Assembly (NCBI RefSeq): GCF_004216555.1
Contig: NZ_SGWQ01000001.1
Span: 62,001-126,000 of the forward strand
Direction of reading: 5' to 3'
DNA length: 64,000 nt
DNA from: Herbihabitans rhizosphaerae
GTDB lineage: Bacteria; Actinomycetota; Actinomycetes; Mycobacteriales; Pseudonocardiaceae
Shown: positions 26,664 to 34,964 of the stretch, in pieces
How positions within the stretch are numbered: position 1 is the first letter of the stretch
Layout of the letters: each line of letters starts with the position of its first letter
Notes under the pieces: model-generated
What the model saw: the letters and a program-made list of their open reading frames with translations, nothing else
Told to the model about the DNA's origin: nothing
The model's database searches: none
Program-made: the position numbers and the translations under genes

Positions 26664-26822
26664 GGAACTCCCCTCGGTCACATGCCGTAGCCGAATGATC
26701 GCATGTGGGCACTCCTGAACGGGTTTCCCGGTCAGGAATGTCCTGCGCTACGGGCCAGGTCAGGACTGTCCATATGAACATTTAGGTGCGACCTAGTCCG
26801 ACCGTCCACTGTGGAGTGATCA

Positions 26823-27225
26823 ATGACCGCCGCCCCTCGGGTCGCCGCGCCGACCGGATACGCGCACCGCTGGTGCGTGACTGGCCGCAAGCACAACGAC
26901 TTGCGCTGCACGACCCTGTTCGACCTGACCGACGACCGCCGGCAGCTACTGATCCATCCGGGGGCGATCGACACCTACTCGATTTTGCTCGACAGCGCCG
27001 CCACACGGGCGCTGTGCCACGCCGTCGAAAACCTCGACAACGTGTCGATCCCAGGGTGGCATCCGTTGTACGGCAAGCAAAAGGCTCGGCGTCCGCCGCT
27101 TTCTGAAGGGGATCGAGCTGTCCGTGGAACGACCGAGGATGAGCATCCGTGTCGTCTACGCGCGAGAAGCCCTGCTGGAACTCACCGACACGCTGGCCGA
27201 GATCGTCGCCACGCTCGGCTCGTGA
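26823..27225 (+). pseudogene. Small partner gene of the XRE regulator, frameshifted
   Basis: The first part (from ATG 26823) reads YAHRWCVTGRKHNDLRCTTL...LIHPGAIDTYSILLD and keeps sense to GKQKA at about 27085. Sense then jumps to another frame: LGVRRFLKGIELSVERP...VYAREALLELTDTLAEIV, ending at a TGA at 27223-27225. A single lost base near 27085 explains it. Without the shift a protein of about 133 residues would result. Product family not recognised. Either a recent inactivation or a sequencing error. Its 3' end overlaps the convergent LysR gene by 70 bases. Confidence 0.6.
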
Positions 27226-28076
27226 TCGTCCACAGTGGACTCGGCAACGGCCACCGCGGCGCGCACGAACGCGGCGACCGCCAGCGACGAGCTGCGCTCC
27301 GGCCAGGCGACCACGATCGTGCTGCTCTGGCCGTCGCTCACCGGCACGGCGACCAGCTCTCTGTTCAGATCCGTCTGGGCCGACTCGGGCAGCACCGCCA
27401 CCACCCGGCCGAGCGTGATCAACCCGAGGAGCTGCGCGGCGTCGCGCACCAGCGGACGGTCCGACCCGTCGTCCGGCATGTTGGGCCAGCGCGGCATCGG
27501 CTCGCCCTCCAGATCACGCATCCGCACCGACTCGCGGCCGGCCAGCCGGTGTTGGCGCGGCACGATCAGCACCGGCCGCTCGATCCGCAGGTCCTCGGTG
27601 TCGAACCCGCTCATGTCGTCGTAGGGCCGGTGCAACAGCCCGACGTCGGCCCGCCCGTCACGCAGCAACGCGGCCTGCTCCCCCACCCCGCACAGCACCG
27701 GCTCGACCGGGAGCGCGCCGGGTTCGCGGGCGTACGCGTCGAGGATGTCCGGCAGCATGCCGCCGTCACCGCCGGGCTTCGTGACCACGACGAGCCGGGG
27801 CTCGTCCCGTCCCATGCGCCGCGCGCGGCGGCCGGCCGCCGCCACCGCTTCGAGCGCCTTGCGCCCTTCGTGCAACAGGGTCGCGCCGGCCGGCGTCAGC
27901 TCGACTTTGCGGCTGGTGCGGTCCAGCAGCCGCACGCCGAGCCGCCGTTCGAGCTGCCGGATCGCCCTGGACAACGGCGGCTGCGCGATGCCGATCCGCC
28001 GCGCTGCGCGGCCGAAGTGCAGCTCCTCGGCGACCGCGACGAAGTAGTGCAACTCCCGCGTTTCGAGACGATCCAT
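27156..28076 (-). CDS. LysR-family transcriptional regulator
   Basis: 306 residues. Winged HTH at 1-65 (LHYFVAVAEELHFGRAARRIGIAQPPLSRAIRQLE) and a substrate-binding domain whose FGRAARR...QPPLSRAI wording is typical of the subgroup. It is divergent from an SDR gene at 28146 and probably regulates it, the usual LysR layout. The last 23 residues are low complexity (SVATISASVSVSSSRAS) and lie antisense to the broken gene at 26823-27225, so the original stop may have been lost. One exact GTCCACAGTGGAC at 27228-27240. Confidence 0.9.
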   Translation of the reverse strand: MDRLETRELHYFVAVAEELHFGRAARRIGIAQPPLSRAIRQLERRLGVRLLDRTSRKVELTPAGATLLHEGRKALEAVAAAGRRARRMGRDEPRLVVVTKPGGDGGMLPDILDAYAREPGALPVEPVLCGVGEQAALLRDGRADVGLLHRPYDDMSGFDTEDLRIERPVLIVPRQHRLAGRESVRMRDLEGEPMPRWPNMPDDGSDRPLVRDAAQLLGLITLGRVVAVLPESAQTDLNRELVAVPVSDGQSSTIVVAWPERSSSLAVAAFVRAAVAVAESTVDDHEPSVATISASVSVSSSRASRA

Positions 28077-28145
28077 ACAGCGAGAGTATCAATGGTGCCG
28101 TTATCGGTCCTGGAGTTCCCGCGAATCCGCTGGTGAGCTTGGATC

Positions 28146-28826
28146 ATGACCACGAACACGATCGCCCTGGTCACCGGGGCGAACAAGGGAATCGGCGCCG
28201 AGATCGCCTCGGCACTCACAAGCCGGGGCATGACCGTACTGGGCACGGCTCGCACTCCCCGGAACGGCGAGATCCAGCTCGACGTGACCGACCAGGACTC
28301 CGTCGACGCGGCGGCCAAGCTCGTCGAGGAGCGACACGGCCGGCTCGACGTGCTGATCAACAACGCCGGGATCGCCGAAGGGTGGGGCGTCCCGATCGAC
28401 ACGACGGACCTCGACGTCGTCCGGAAAGTCTTCGACACCAACGTGTTCGGCGTAGCGCGGGTGACCAACGCGATGATTCCGCTGCTGCGGCGGTCGAGTG
28501 CTCCGCGCATCGTGAACATGTCCAGCAGCGTCGGATCGCTGGCCGGCGCCATGGACGGCGAACTCGCCCAGCTTCCGGCATCCGGCGCGTACGTGCCGTC
28601 CAAGACCGCGCTGAACTCGCTGACCGTGCAGTACGCCAAGCACCTGCGCGGCGACGGCGTCCTGGTGAACGCGGCCTGCCCGGGCTACTGCGCCACCGAC
28701 CTCAACGGCCACCGGGGGCACCGCACACCGGCGCAGGGTGCCGAGATCGCGGTCCGCCTTGCCACCCTCGCCGACGACGGACCGACCGGCGGATTCTTCG
28801 ACGACGACGGGCCCGTGTCCTGGTGA
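28146..28826 (+). CDS. Short-chain dehydrogenase/reductase
   Basis: 226 residues. TGANKGIG cofactor motif (10-17), LDVTD, NNAG (about 75-78), catalytic Ser in NMSSSVGS and YVPSK as the YxxxK pair. Classical SDR, NADP(H) preference likely because an Arg follows the second strand (TARTP). Divergent from LysR with a 69-bp gap, so likely its target. Substrate not deducible. C-terminus is short (GGFFDDDGPVSW), common for carbonyl-reductase-like SDRs. Confidence 0.9.
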   Translation: MTTNTIALVTGANKGIGAEIASALTSRGMTVLGTARTPRNGEIQLDVTDQDSVDAAAKLVEERHGRLDVLINNAGIAEGWGVPIDTTDLDVVRKVFDTNVFGVARVTNAMIPLLRRSSAPRIVNMSSSVGSLAGAMDGELAQLPASGAYVPSKTALNSLTVQYAKHLRGDGVLVNAACPGYCATDLNGHRGHRTPAQGAEIAVRLATLADDGPTGGFFDDDGPVSW

Positions 28827-28874
28827 CCTGCGGGTATCAGCACCGCTTGTAGGCTCACCAACAACTCGTGTTTC

Positions 28875-28889
28875 CGTTGCGCCGCAACG
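28875..28889. promoter_or_regulatory. LysR-type palindromic box ahead of the second SDR
   Basis: CGTTGCG-C-CGCAACG is a perfect 15-nt palindrome containing the TTGC-N3-GCAA core typical of LysR binding sites (T-N11-A type). It ends 18 bases before the SDR start at 28908. Likely site for the LysR encoded just after that SDR. Confidence 0.5.
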
Positions 28890-28907
28890 ACTTCTACCGT
28901 CGAGTTC

Positions 28908-29663
28908 ATGACTGAACACGGATTGAAGGACAAGGTCGTCGTGATCGGCGGCGGCGCGAAGAACCTCGGCGGGCTGCTCGCCACCACAGTGGCCGAAGCC
29001 GGCGCGAAGGTGGTCGTGCACTACCACGGCGACGGCTCCGCGTCCGACGCCGAGAACACCGTCAAGGCGGTGCGGGACGCCGGGTCCGAGGCCGTCTCGG
29101 TGCGGGGCGATCTCACGGAGGTCGCCGAGGTGCGGCGGCTGTTCGACACGGCGGTGGACACGTTCGGCGGGGTCGACATCGCGGTCAACACGACCGGCCG
29201 GGTGCTGCGCAAGCCGATCCTGGAGACCACAGAGGAGGACTACGACGGCATGTTCGCGATCAACGCGAAGGCCGCGTACTTCTTCATCCAGGAGGCCGGA
29301 CGGCGGCTCAACGACGGCGGCAAGATCATCAGCCTCGGCACGTCGCTGCTGAACGCGTTCACCGACGGGTACTCCACCTACGCGGGCGGCAAGTCGCCGT
29401 TGGAGCACTTCACCCGCGCGGCGGCCAAGGAGTTCGCGGACCGGATGATCTCGGTGACCATGGTGGCGCCGGGCCCGATGGACACGCCGTTCTTCTACGG
29501 ACAGGAAACACCCGAACGAGTGGAGTTCCACAAGTCGCAGGCCATGGGCAACCAGCTCACGAAGATCGAGGACATCGTCCCGATCATCACGTTCCTGGCC
29601 ACGGACGGCTGGTGGATGACCGGTCAGACCGTCTTCCCCAACGGCGGCTACACGACTCGGTGA
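28908..29663 (+). CDS. Short-chain dehydrogenase/reductase with variant motifs
   Basis: 251 residues. The glycine motif is GGGAKNLGG instead of TGxxxGIG, NNAG is replaced by NTTG, and the catalytic pair is YAGGK (about 160-164) with Ser in LGTSLL. Near its end it has GWWMTGQTVFPNGGYTTR, usual for SDRs that sit at the oligomer interface. Motif drift suggests a distinct substrate or lower activity, but Tyr, Lys and Ser are present. GTGA overlap with the next LysR gene is possible. Confidence 0.88.
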   Translation: MTEHGLKDKVVVIGGGAKNLGGLLATTVAEAGAKVVVHYHGDGSASDAENTVKAVRDAGSEAVSVRGDLTEVAEVRRLFDTAVDTFGGVDIAVNTTGRVLRKPILETTEEDYDGMFAINAKAAYFFIQEAGRRLNDGGKIISLGTSLLNAFTDGYSTYAGGKSPLEHFTRAAAKEFADRMISVTMVAPGPMDTPFFYGQETPERVEFHKSQAMGNQLTKIEDIVPIITFLATDGWWMTGQTVFPNGGYTTR

Positions 29664-29674
29664 CAATCGACCGC

Positions 29675-30553
29675 ATGGAGCTGGACCTTCGCAAGCTGGG
29701 CCACCTGGTCGCCGTCGCCGAGGAGGGCAGCTTCACGCGTGCAGCCGCGCGGCTGCACCTGTCCCAGCAGGCGTTGAGCACGTCGATCCGCGCACTCGAG
29801 CGCGAGGTCGGCGTGCGCCTGCTGGACCGGAGCGGCGCGAGCGTGGTGCCGCTGCCGGCCGGCCGGGCGCTGATCGAGGACGCGCACGTGTTGCACGGTC
29901 TGGCTCGGTCGGCGGTGGGCCGTGCCCGGCGGATCGGGCGCGGTGAGGCGGAGACGCTGCGGATCGGGCACACGCCGGCGGTCACGGCGGACGAGGTCAG
30001 CGCGCTGCTCGTCGCTTCGGCTGACGCGCGAACCACGATCTACCAGTGCTTTCCGGACGAGCTGATCGAGCGGTTGCGTGACGGGCGGCTGGACGTGGGG
30101 CTGAGCCGGGGCATGCGGCCGGAGCACGGTCTGACGCGCACGACGGTGTCGCAGAATCGGCTGCGGATCGCGGTGGCGAACGGGCATCCGTTGGCGTCGC
30201 GGACCACGGTCGCGCTGGCGGATCTGGCCGGCGAGTCGTTCATCGTGTGGGGGCCGCCGGGGCGGTCCGGGTACACCGATTTGTTGTTCGATCACTGTCG
30301 CGCGGCAGGGTTCGAACCGGACTACGAGGTCAACTCGACGCAGGGTGCGCCGCCGGTGACCGCGGTGATCGGCTCGGACCGGATCGCGTTCGTCACCGCC
30401 GAGGCCGGTTCGGCGGCGAATGGGCGGGTGCGGGTGATCGACCTCGATCCGCCGGTGCACGTGCCGCTGCACGCGCTCTGGTCGCCGCACGCCGCCTCGG
30501 AGACCCGCGACACCTTCCTCGACGGCTACATTGATCGAGAGGTGAGCGAATGA
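29675..30553 (+). CDS. LysR-family transcriptional regulator
   Basis: 292 residues from ATG 29675; a GTG at 29660 overlapping the SDR stop (GTGA) is an equally good start by coupling. HTH LGHLVAVAEEGSFTRAAARLHLSQQALSTSIRALE, then an effector domain (LRIGHTPAVTADEVSALLVA...FPDELIERLRDGRLDVGLSRG). Lies in the same direction as the SDR it follows and the epimerase-like gene after it, so a three-gene operon is likely. Probable site: the palindrome at 28875-28889. Confidence 0.88.
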   Translation: MELDLRKLGHLVAVAEEGSFTRAAARLHLSQQALSTSIRALEREVGVRLLDRSGASVVPLPAGRALIEDAHVLHGLARSAVGRARRIGRGEAETLRIGHTPAVTADEVSALLVASADARTTIYQCFPDELIERLRDGRLDVGLSRGMRPEHGLTRTTVSQNRLRIAVANGHPLASRTTVALADLAGESFIVWGPPGRSGYTDLLFDHCRAAGFEPDYEVNSTQGAPPVTAVIGSDRIAFVTAEAGSAANGRVRVIDLDPPVHVPLHALWSPHAASETRDTFLDGYIDREVSE

Positions 30554-31221
30554 AGGTGATCATCTTCGGGGCGACCGGCATGGTCGGCCAGGGAGTGCTG
30601 CGCGAGTGTCTGCGCGACGAGCGGGTGCGCGAGGTCCTGGTCGTCGGGCGCACGAAGGTCGGGCGCGAGCACGCGAAGCTGCGCGAGATCACCTTGCCTG
30701 ACCTGTCGGAATTGGTCGACAGGCCCGGCGCGAAAGAAGAGCTGTCCGGCTACGACGCCTGCTTCTTCTGTCTCGGCGTCTCCGCCACCGGCGTGAACGA
30801 AGAGGCGTACCGCAAGATCACCTACGACCTCACCCTGAGCGTGGCGCGCGCACTGTCCACTTGGAACCCAGACCTGACCTTCGTGTACGTGTCCGGACAA
30901 GGCACGGACAGTTCCGAGAAGGGCCGGCTCATGTGGGCCCGCGTCAAGGGCAAGACCGAGAACGACCTGCTCGCCCTGCCGATGAACACCTATCTGTTCC
31001 GGCCCGGATACATCCAGCCGCTGCACGGAATCACCTCCAAGACCCGCCTCTACCGGGCCCTGTACCGCGTCACCGTCCCGCTGTACCCGTTGCTCAGAAG
31101 GCTTGCGCCGCACCAGATCACCACCACCGAGCAACTGGGACGCGCGATGATCGCCGTCGCGGCCGACGGCGCGCACCGCCACCACCTGCACGCCCGGCAG
31201 ATCAACGAGGCGGCTGCCTAG
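30550..31221 (+). CDS. NAD(P)-binding epimerase-like protein
   Basis: 223 residues. Rossmann start MKVIIFGATGMVGQGVLREC (1-20), typical of atypical SDRs (NAD(P)H-binding, HIM1/YwnB-like). The mid-region FFCLGVSATG and FVYVSGQGTDSS gives the second half of the nucleotide fold; YxxxK is not clear. ATGA overlap with the LysR stop at 30553. Its TAG at 31219-31221 overlaps the stop of the convergent GT2 gene by four bases. Function not known. Confidence 0.85.
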   Translation: MKVIIFGATGMVGQGVLRECLRDERVREVLVVGRTKVGREHAKLREITLPDLSELVDRPGAKEELSGYDACFFCLGVSATGVNEEAYRKITYDLTLSVARALSTWNPDLTFVYVSGQGTDSSEKGRLMWARVKGKTENDLLALPMNTYLFRPGYIQPLHGITSKTRLYRALYRVTVPLYPLLRRLAPHQITTTEQLGRAMIAVAADGAHRHHLHARQINEAAA

Positions 31222-32078
31222 CGCATCGCGCGCAGCGCGTCCGGCAGGATCGCTTGTGGGACAAGGGATTCCAGTCGATCACGCAGCCGGGTGTCGCGCA
31301 CCAGGGTGCCGGCGGCAAGTCCCTTCGCCACCGCGTCGGCGTCGCGTTGGCGTGCGGCGTACACGGTGGGCAACTCGCCGTCGAGCAGCAGCGCGTAGTC
31401 GTCGCGCCAGTGCCAGCCGACCTCGGTGGGCAGCCGCGTGTTCGCCGCGTAGGCCGCGCCGCCGTTGGTGATCTTGCGGCTGAACTGCTCGTAGGAGCGG
31501 TCCGGCACGTGCAGGATCTCCATCGGGCTCCTCGGCGCGGCCGGGCCGATCAGGGGGCCGCTGACGCCGTGGTTCCCTTGTGCCACAACGACATTCTGGT
31601 CACCCCGGTGTGCGGACTTCGGGCCGATGCGGGTGCCACGGGTGGACAGCGACTCGGTGTCGCGCAGCACCAGCCGGTGCGGCCAGCCGCCGGTGACGGC
31701 CGGATCGGCGACCAGGTTGTCCCGGCGCAGCTCGACCGTGCCGTACTCGGAGTCCACAGTGGACAGTGCGTCCTTGAGCGACGGCGGCCAGTGGAACTCG
31801 TCCGCGTCGCCGTTGATCACCCAGTCGGCGCCGTGCGCCTCGGCGGCCCGGCGCGCCATCCTGGTCACCCAGCGTCCCTGCTCGTAGTCCTGGGCCGGCT
31901 CGTGGTGCAGCTCCACCACCCCGGCATCGGCGTACTCGGCGAGCAGCTCGGCGGTGCCGTCCACCGAGCCGTTATCGGTCGCGATGATCAGGTCCACGCC
32001 GGCCGCGATGTGGTGCTCCACGCAAGCGGCCAGCACGTCGATCTCGTCGCGCACCAGCAGCGTCATGATCAGGCGCAC
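31218..32078 (-). CDS. Glycosyltransferase family 2-like protein
   Basis: 286 residues from the GTG at 32078, preceded by GAGGAG. Starts VRLIMTLLVRDEIDVL and then shows a GT-A fold with DNGSVDGTAELLAEYAD and the metal-binding DADEF (about 88-92) ahead of HWPPSL, the form called glyco_tranf_2_4. No membrane segment. Third gene of a coupled set with a pyruvyltransferase-like and an Rv3205c-like gene, suggesting modification of a surface glycan. Acceptor unknown. One GTCCACAGTGGAC at 31752-31764. Confidence 0.88.
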   Translation of the reverse strand: MRLIMTLLVRDEIDVLAACVEHHIAAGVDLIIATDNGSVDGTAELLAEYADAGVVELHHEPAQDYEQGRWVTRMARRAAEAHGADWVINGDADEFHWPPSLKDALSTVDSEYGTVELRRDNLVADPAVTGGWPHRLVLRDTESLSTRGTRIGPKSAHRGDQNVVVAQGNHGVSGPLIGPAAPRSPMEILHVPDRSYEQFSRKITNGGAAYAANTRLPTEVGWHWRDDYALLLDGELPTVYAARQRDADAVAKGLAAGTLVRDTRLRDRLESLVPQAILPDALRAMR

Positions 32079-32079
32079 G

Positions 32080-33096
32080 TCACTCCTCGAGCAGGCGCAG
32101 CGCGAGCGCCCGTGCCTGGTCGCCGTGGTCGGCCCAGTGCGCCAGGGTGCTCGGGCTCGTCCAGGTCTCGTAGGTGGCGCGCACCTTGCCGTATCCGTTG
32201 TCCAGCACCACATGCGGGATCCCGGCGAGCAGCGCCAGCAGGTGGCCGTGCAGCTTGTCGGTGACCACGACCCGGCCGGACGAGAGCACATGCAGACCGC
32301 GTCGCACCCAGCCCTTCGACAGCGGCACGAACGTCGCCCCGAACGGGCGCCACGCCCAGCGGGCACGCACTCGGAGCAGGGTGTTCGCTCGGCGGGCGAG
32401 CCGGTGCGACAGCAGCCAGGGCGGCTCCGGGTCGAGCAGGTGCAACCACTCCACGTCAAGGGTGCGCACCCCGTCCGGCGGGCCGCCGTGCGACACGTAC
32501 TCGGGATCACCTTCACGCCGGTGCAGCCACACAAGATCAAGGTGAGGAGTCGTCGGGCGATCAAGCCGGGGCAGGGCGAACGCCATGTCCGGCACCAGTG
32601 CCACCTCGGCGTCGAACGCGTCACGGGCGATCTTCTCGCTGCGCTGCTCGCGCACGAGCAGCGCCACATCGCCGTGCGACGCGATCAGCCGGCGCACCCG
32701 GTCCAGGTTCTCCGTCTGTCCGAAGTGGACACTCTGCGGAAGCTGCACGATGCGCCGGCCGCGCAGCTCGGCGAGCAGCCGTTCGCGCAGGCCCTGCTGG
32801 CCCGCGTACAGGTCGCCGAAGTTGCCGCCGCCGTTGATCAGCACCGGGCCGTCCGGCACGGCCCGCCGCAGCGCGTCCGGCGAGTAGGTGTCCCACGCGC
32901 ACTGGTAGCCGACGCGCACGCCGAGCTCGCGCAGCGCGCATCGGGTGCCCCACCAGATCGCCGGGTCGCCCGGGTTGCCGTGGTTCGGGAAGTTGACCAG
33001 CGCCACCGTGTCCGCGCCGCGCAACGCGTCCCGCACGCCGTCGTGCACCCGCCGCCGCAGACCGGCCAGCAGATCCTCGTCCGGTAAGACGTTCAC
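32080..33096 (-). CDS. Polysaccharide pyruvyl transferase family protein
   Basis: 338 residues. Family signatures: VNFPNHGNPGDPAIWWG near residue 35, LINGGGNFGDLYAG near 87, VVTDKLHGHLLALLAGIPHV near 272 and DNGYGKV. Members add a pyruvate ketal to sugars of exopolysaccharide or cell-wall polymers using phosphoenolpyruvate (established). GTG start at 33096 overlaps the upstream stop (GTGA), and the GT2 gene begins one base after its own stop, so the three are a tight operon. Confidence 0.9.
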   Translation of the reverse strand: MNVLPDEDLLAGLRRRVHDGVRDALRGADTVALVNFPNHGNPGDPAIWWGTRCALRELGVRVGYQCAWDTYSPDALRRAVPDGPVLINGGGNFGDLYAGQQGLRERLLAELRGRRIVQLPQSVHFGQTENLDRVRRLIASHGDVALLVREQRSEKIARDAFDAEVALVPDMAFALPRLDRPTTPHLDLVWLHRREGDPEYVSHGGPPDGVRTLDVEWLHLLDPEPPWLLSHRLARRANTLLRVRARWAWRPFGATFVPLSKGWVRRGLHVLSSGRVVVTDKLHGHLLALLAGIPHVVLDNGYGKVRATYETWTSPSTLAHWADHGDQARALALRLLEE

Positions 33097-33890
33097 ACCA
33101 GCGCGCTAATCCGATTGGCCGCGTGCTCCAGCCCGAGCAGCGACTGCTCGTTGGAATGCGGGTGCATCGCGTGCACCGCGAGCCGGAACAGCAAGGCGCG
33201 CAACACCATCTGCGGCCACTCCGACAGGTGCGACCACCGGGAGACCAGGCCGTCGTCGGCACCGCCCCAGGCGATCGCGTCCACCACGATCACCGCGGCC
33301 GCCCACTCCGCCGGGCGGAAGAACGGGGTGAAGTCGGTGATCCCGGGCGCCTCGTCGCCGTCGAACAGCATGTTGCCGAACAGGTCGCCGTGCACCACCT
33401 GCAGCGGCTGGTGCACCGGCCGGCACGATCCGGAGAACACGTCGAACAGCCGGCCGCCGAGCTTGGGGTCCATCGGCGCCTCCTCGGCGTCCCACGCGAC
33501 CCGGTCGGCGATGGTGAACACGTCGGCCCCGTTGCCGAGAAACCTCGGCCGGTCGAGGTCCGCGGTGGCCTGGTGCAGCCGCAGCGACGCGGCCACCATG
33601 TCGTCGTAGCGGGGCTCGTGCCGGCCCTCGACGAACTTGAACGCCACCCAGCCGCCGACCACGTAGCGCCCGTCGCTGGACCGCAGCGGACGGCCGACGC
33701 GCAGATCGGTGACCTCGAGTTCGCCGAGCGTCTGCGCCACCCAGGACGCCTGTGCCGGGTTGGTCGCCGGGCGGAACGCGGTGTCGCCGGCTCGCCACAC
33801 CGGCCCGGTCCCGACCGGCTCGGGCACGCCGTCCTTGGCTCCGAACGCGGCCAGGACGTGCTGCGGCGGCTGTACTGCAGATGAACCCAC
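33093..33890 (-). CDS. TIGR02569-type phosphotransferase-like protein (Rv3205c-like)
   Basis: 265 residues, GTG start at 33890. VLAAFGAKDGVPEPVGTGPVWRAGDTAFRP is the typical opening of this actinobacterial family, and LQVVHGDLFGNMLFDGDEAPGITDF is the APH-like kinase catalytic loop (HGDxxxxN...D). The family is conserved in mycobacteria beside moeZ (Rv3205c/Rv3206c); its substrate is unknown. Here MoeZ is 9 kb away and the gene instead heads an operon with sugar-modifying enzymes, so its cofactor or target may be a small sugar or alcohol (inference). Confidence 0.88.
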   Translation of the reverse strand: MGSSAVQPPQHVLAAFGAKDGVPEPVGTGPVWRAGDTAFRPATNPAQASWVAQTLGELEVTDLRVGRPLRSSDGRYVVGGWVAFKFVEGRHEPRYDDMVAASLRLHQATADLDRPRFLGNGADVFTIADRVAWDAEEAPMDPKLGGRLFDVFSGSCRPVHQPLQVVHGDLFGNMLFDGDEAPGITDFTPFFRPAEWAAAVIVVDAIAWGGADDGLVSRWSHLSEWPQMVLRALLFRLAVHAMHPHSNEQSLLGLEHAANRISALV

Positions 33891-33965
33891 GGCCGCGCAC
33901 GCTACCGTGAACCGGCCACCGCACGGCAACGGAAACGCCACCGACACCCGCTAGTGTCCCCGAAC

Positions 33966-34964
33966 ATGTTTCGCAGGACGGGTCTCATCGCGTTATCGAT
34001 CATGACACTGGCGGCGGTTCTCGCCACGCCGGCACAGGCAGGCCGGGGCAATCCGTGGCTCGCCAGCCGGGTGATGAACATGGCGCACTCGGGCGGCGAG
34101 CGCGAGGCGCCCACCAACACGATGTACGCGTTCGAGCGTGCGGCGGCACTCGGTTCCGACATGATCGAGTTGGACGTTCAGTCCACAAAGGACAACGAGC
34201 TGGTGGTGCTGCACAACGCCACCGTGGACGCCACCACGAACGGCGTCGGCAAGGTCCGCGATCTCACGTCGGCCCAGGTCCGGGCGTTGGACGCGGGGTA
34301 CAACTTCGTGCCGGGGCGTGGCACGGTCGGCGGGCTGCCGCCGGAGTCCTACCCGCTGCGCGGGGTGCGCACCGGCGCGGTGCCGCCGCCGGCCGGGTAC
34401 ACCGCGGACGACTTCGCGATCCCGACGCTGCGCGAGGTGCTGGCCGCGTTCCCGAGCACGCCGATCAACATCGAGATCAAGGGCACCAGCGACCTGGACG
34501 TGCCGTCGTTCCTGCACAACGCGCGGCTGCTGGCGGATCTGATCAAGCCGACCGGTCGCACGGATCTGATCGTGACCTCGTTCAACGACGCCGCCGTGGG
34601 CCTGTTCCACCTGCTGGTGCCGCGCGTGCCGACCGCGCCGGGACTGGCCGGGATCGCCGCGTACGTGCTCACCGGAGTGCGGCCGCCGGCCGGCACGGTG
34701 GCGCTGCAGGTGCCGGTCGCGATGAACGGGATTCCCGTCGCCACACCGGAATTCGTGCGGCGGGCGCACCGCGACGGGTACGCCGTGCACGTGTGGATCA
34801 GCGGGTCGGCGGTCGAGGACGCGGCGCTCTACAACGGGCTGATCGACAGCTGCGCGGACGGGATCATGCCCGCGTACCCGAGCCTGCTGGAGAAGATCCT
34901 GGACGACCGGGGCATCGTGCGCCCCGGCCGTCCCGGCGTGGATCCGTGCGCTAGCCAGTCGTGA
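33966..34964 (+). CDS. Secreted glycerophosphodiester phosphodiesterase-like protein
   Basis: 332 residues from ATG 33966 (a GTG at 33954 is possible). Signal peptide MFRRTGLIALSIMTLAAVLATPAQA. GDPD barrel with MAHSGGEREAPTNT, MIELDVQSTKDNELVVLHN, NIEIKG and the C-terminal VHVWISGS. In canonical enzymes the first motif is HRG...PENT; here HR is HS and the Glu of PENT is Thr, so the metal site could be altered. The later E/D pair (IELD) and the His in LHN are intact. Acts outside the cytoplasm on glycerophosphodiesters if active. Its stop region overlaps the convergent trypsin gene by 14 bases. Confidence 0.85.
   Translation: MFRRTGLIALSIMTLAAVLATPAQAGRGNPWLASRVMNMAHSGGEREAPTNTMYAFERAAALGSDMIELDVQSTKDNELVVLHNATVDATTNGVGKVRDLTSAQVRALDAGYNFVPGRGTVGGLPPESYPLRGVRTGAVPPPAGYTADDFAIPTLREVLAAFPSTPINIEIKGTSDLDVPSFLHNARLLADLIKPTGRTDLIVTSFNDAAVGLFHLLVPRVPTAPGLAGIAAYVLTGVRPPAGTVALQVPVAMNGIPVATPEFVRRAHRDGYAVHVWISGSAVEDAALYNGLIDSCADGIMPAYPSLLEKILDDRGIVRPGRPGVDPCASQS

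Noticed and set aside
28077-28145. LysR operator between the divergent LysR and first SDR genes
   Set aside because: No clear T-N11-A palindrome is present in this gap, so no site is claimed.
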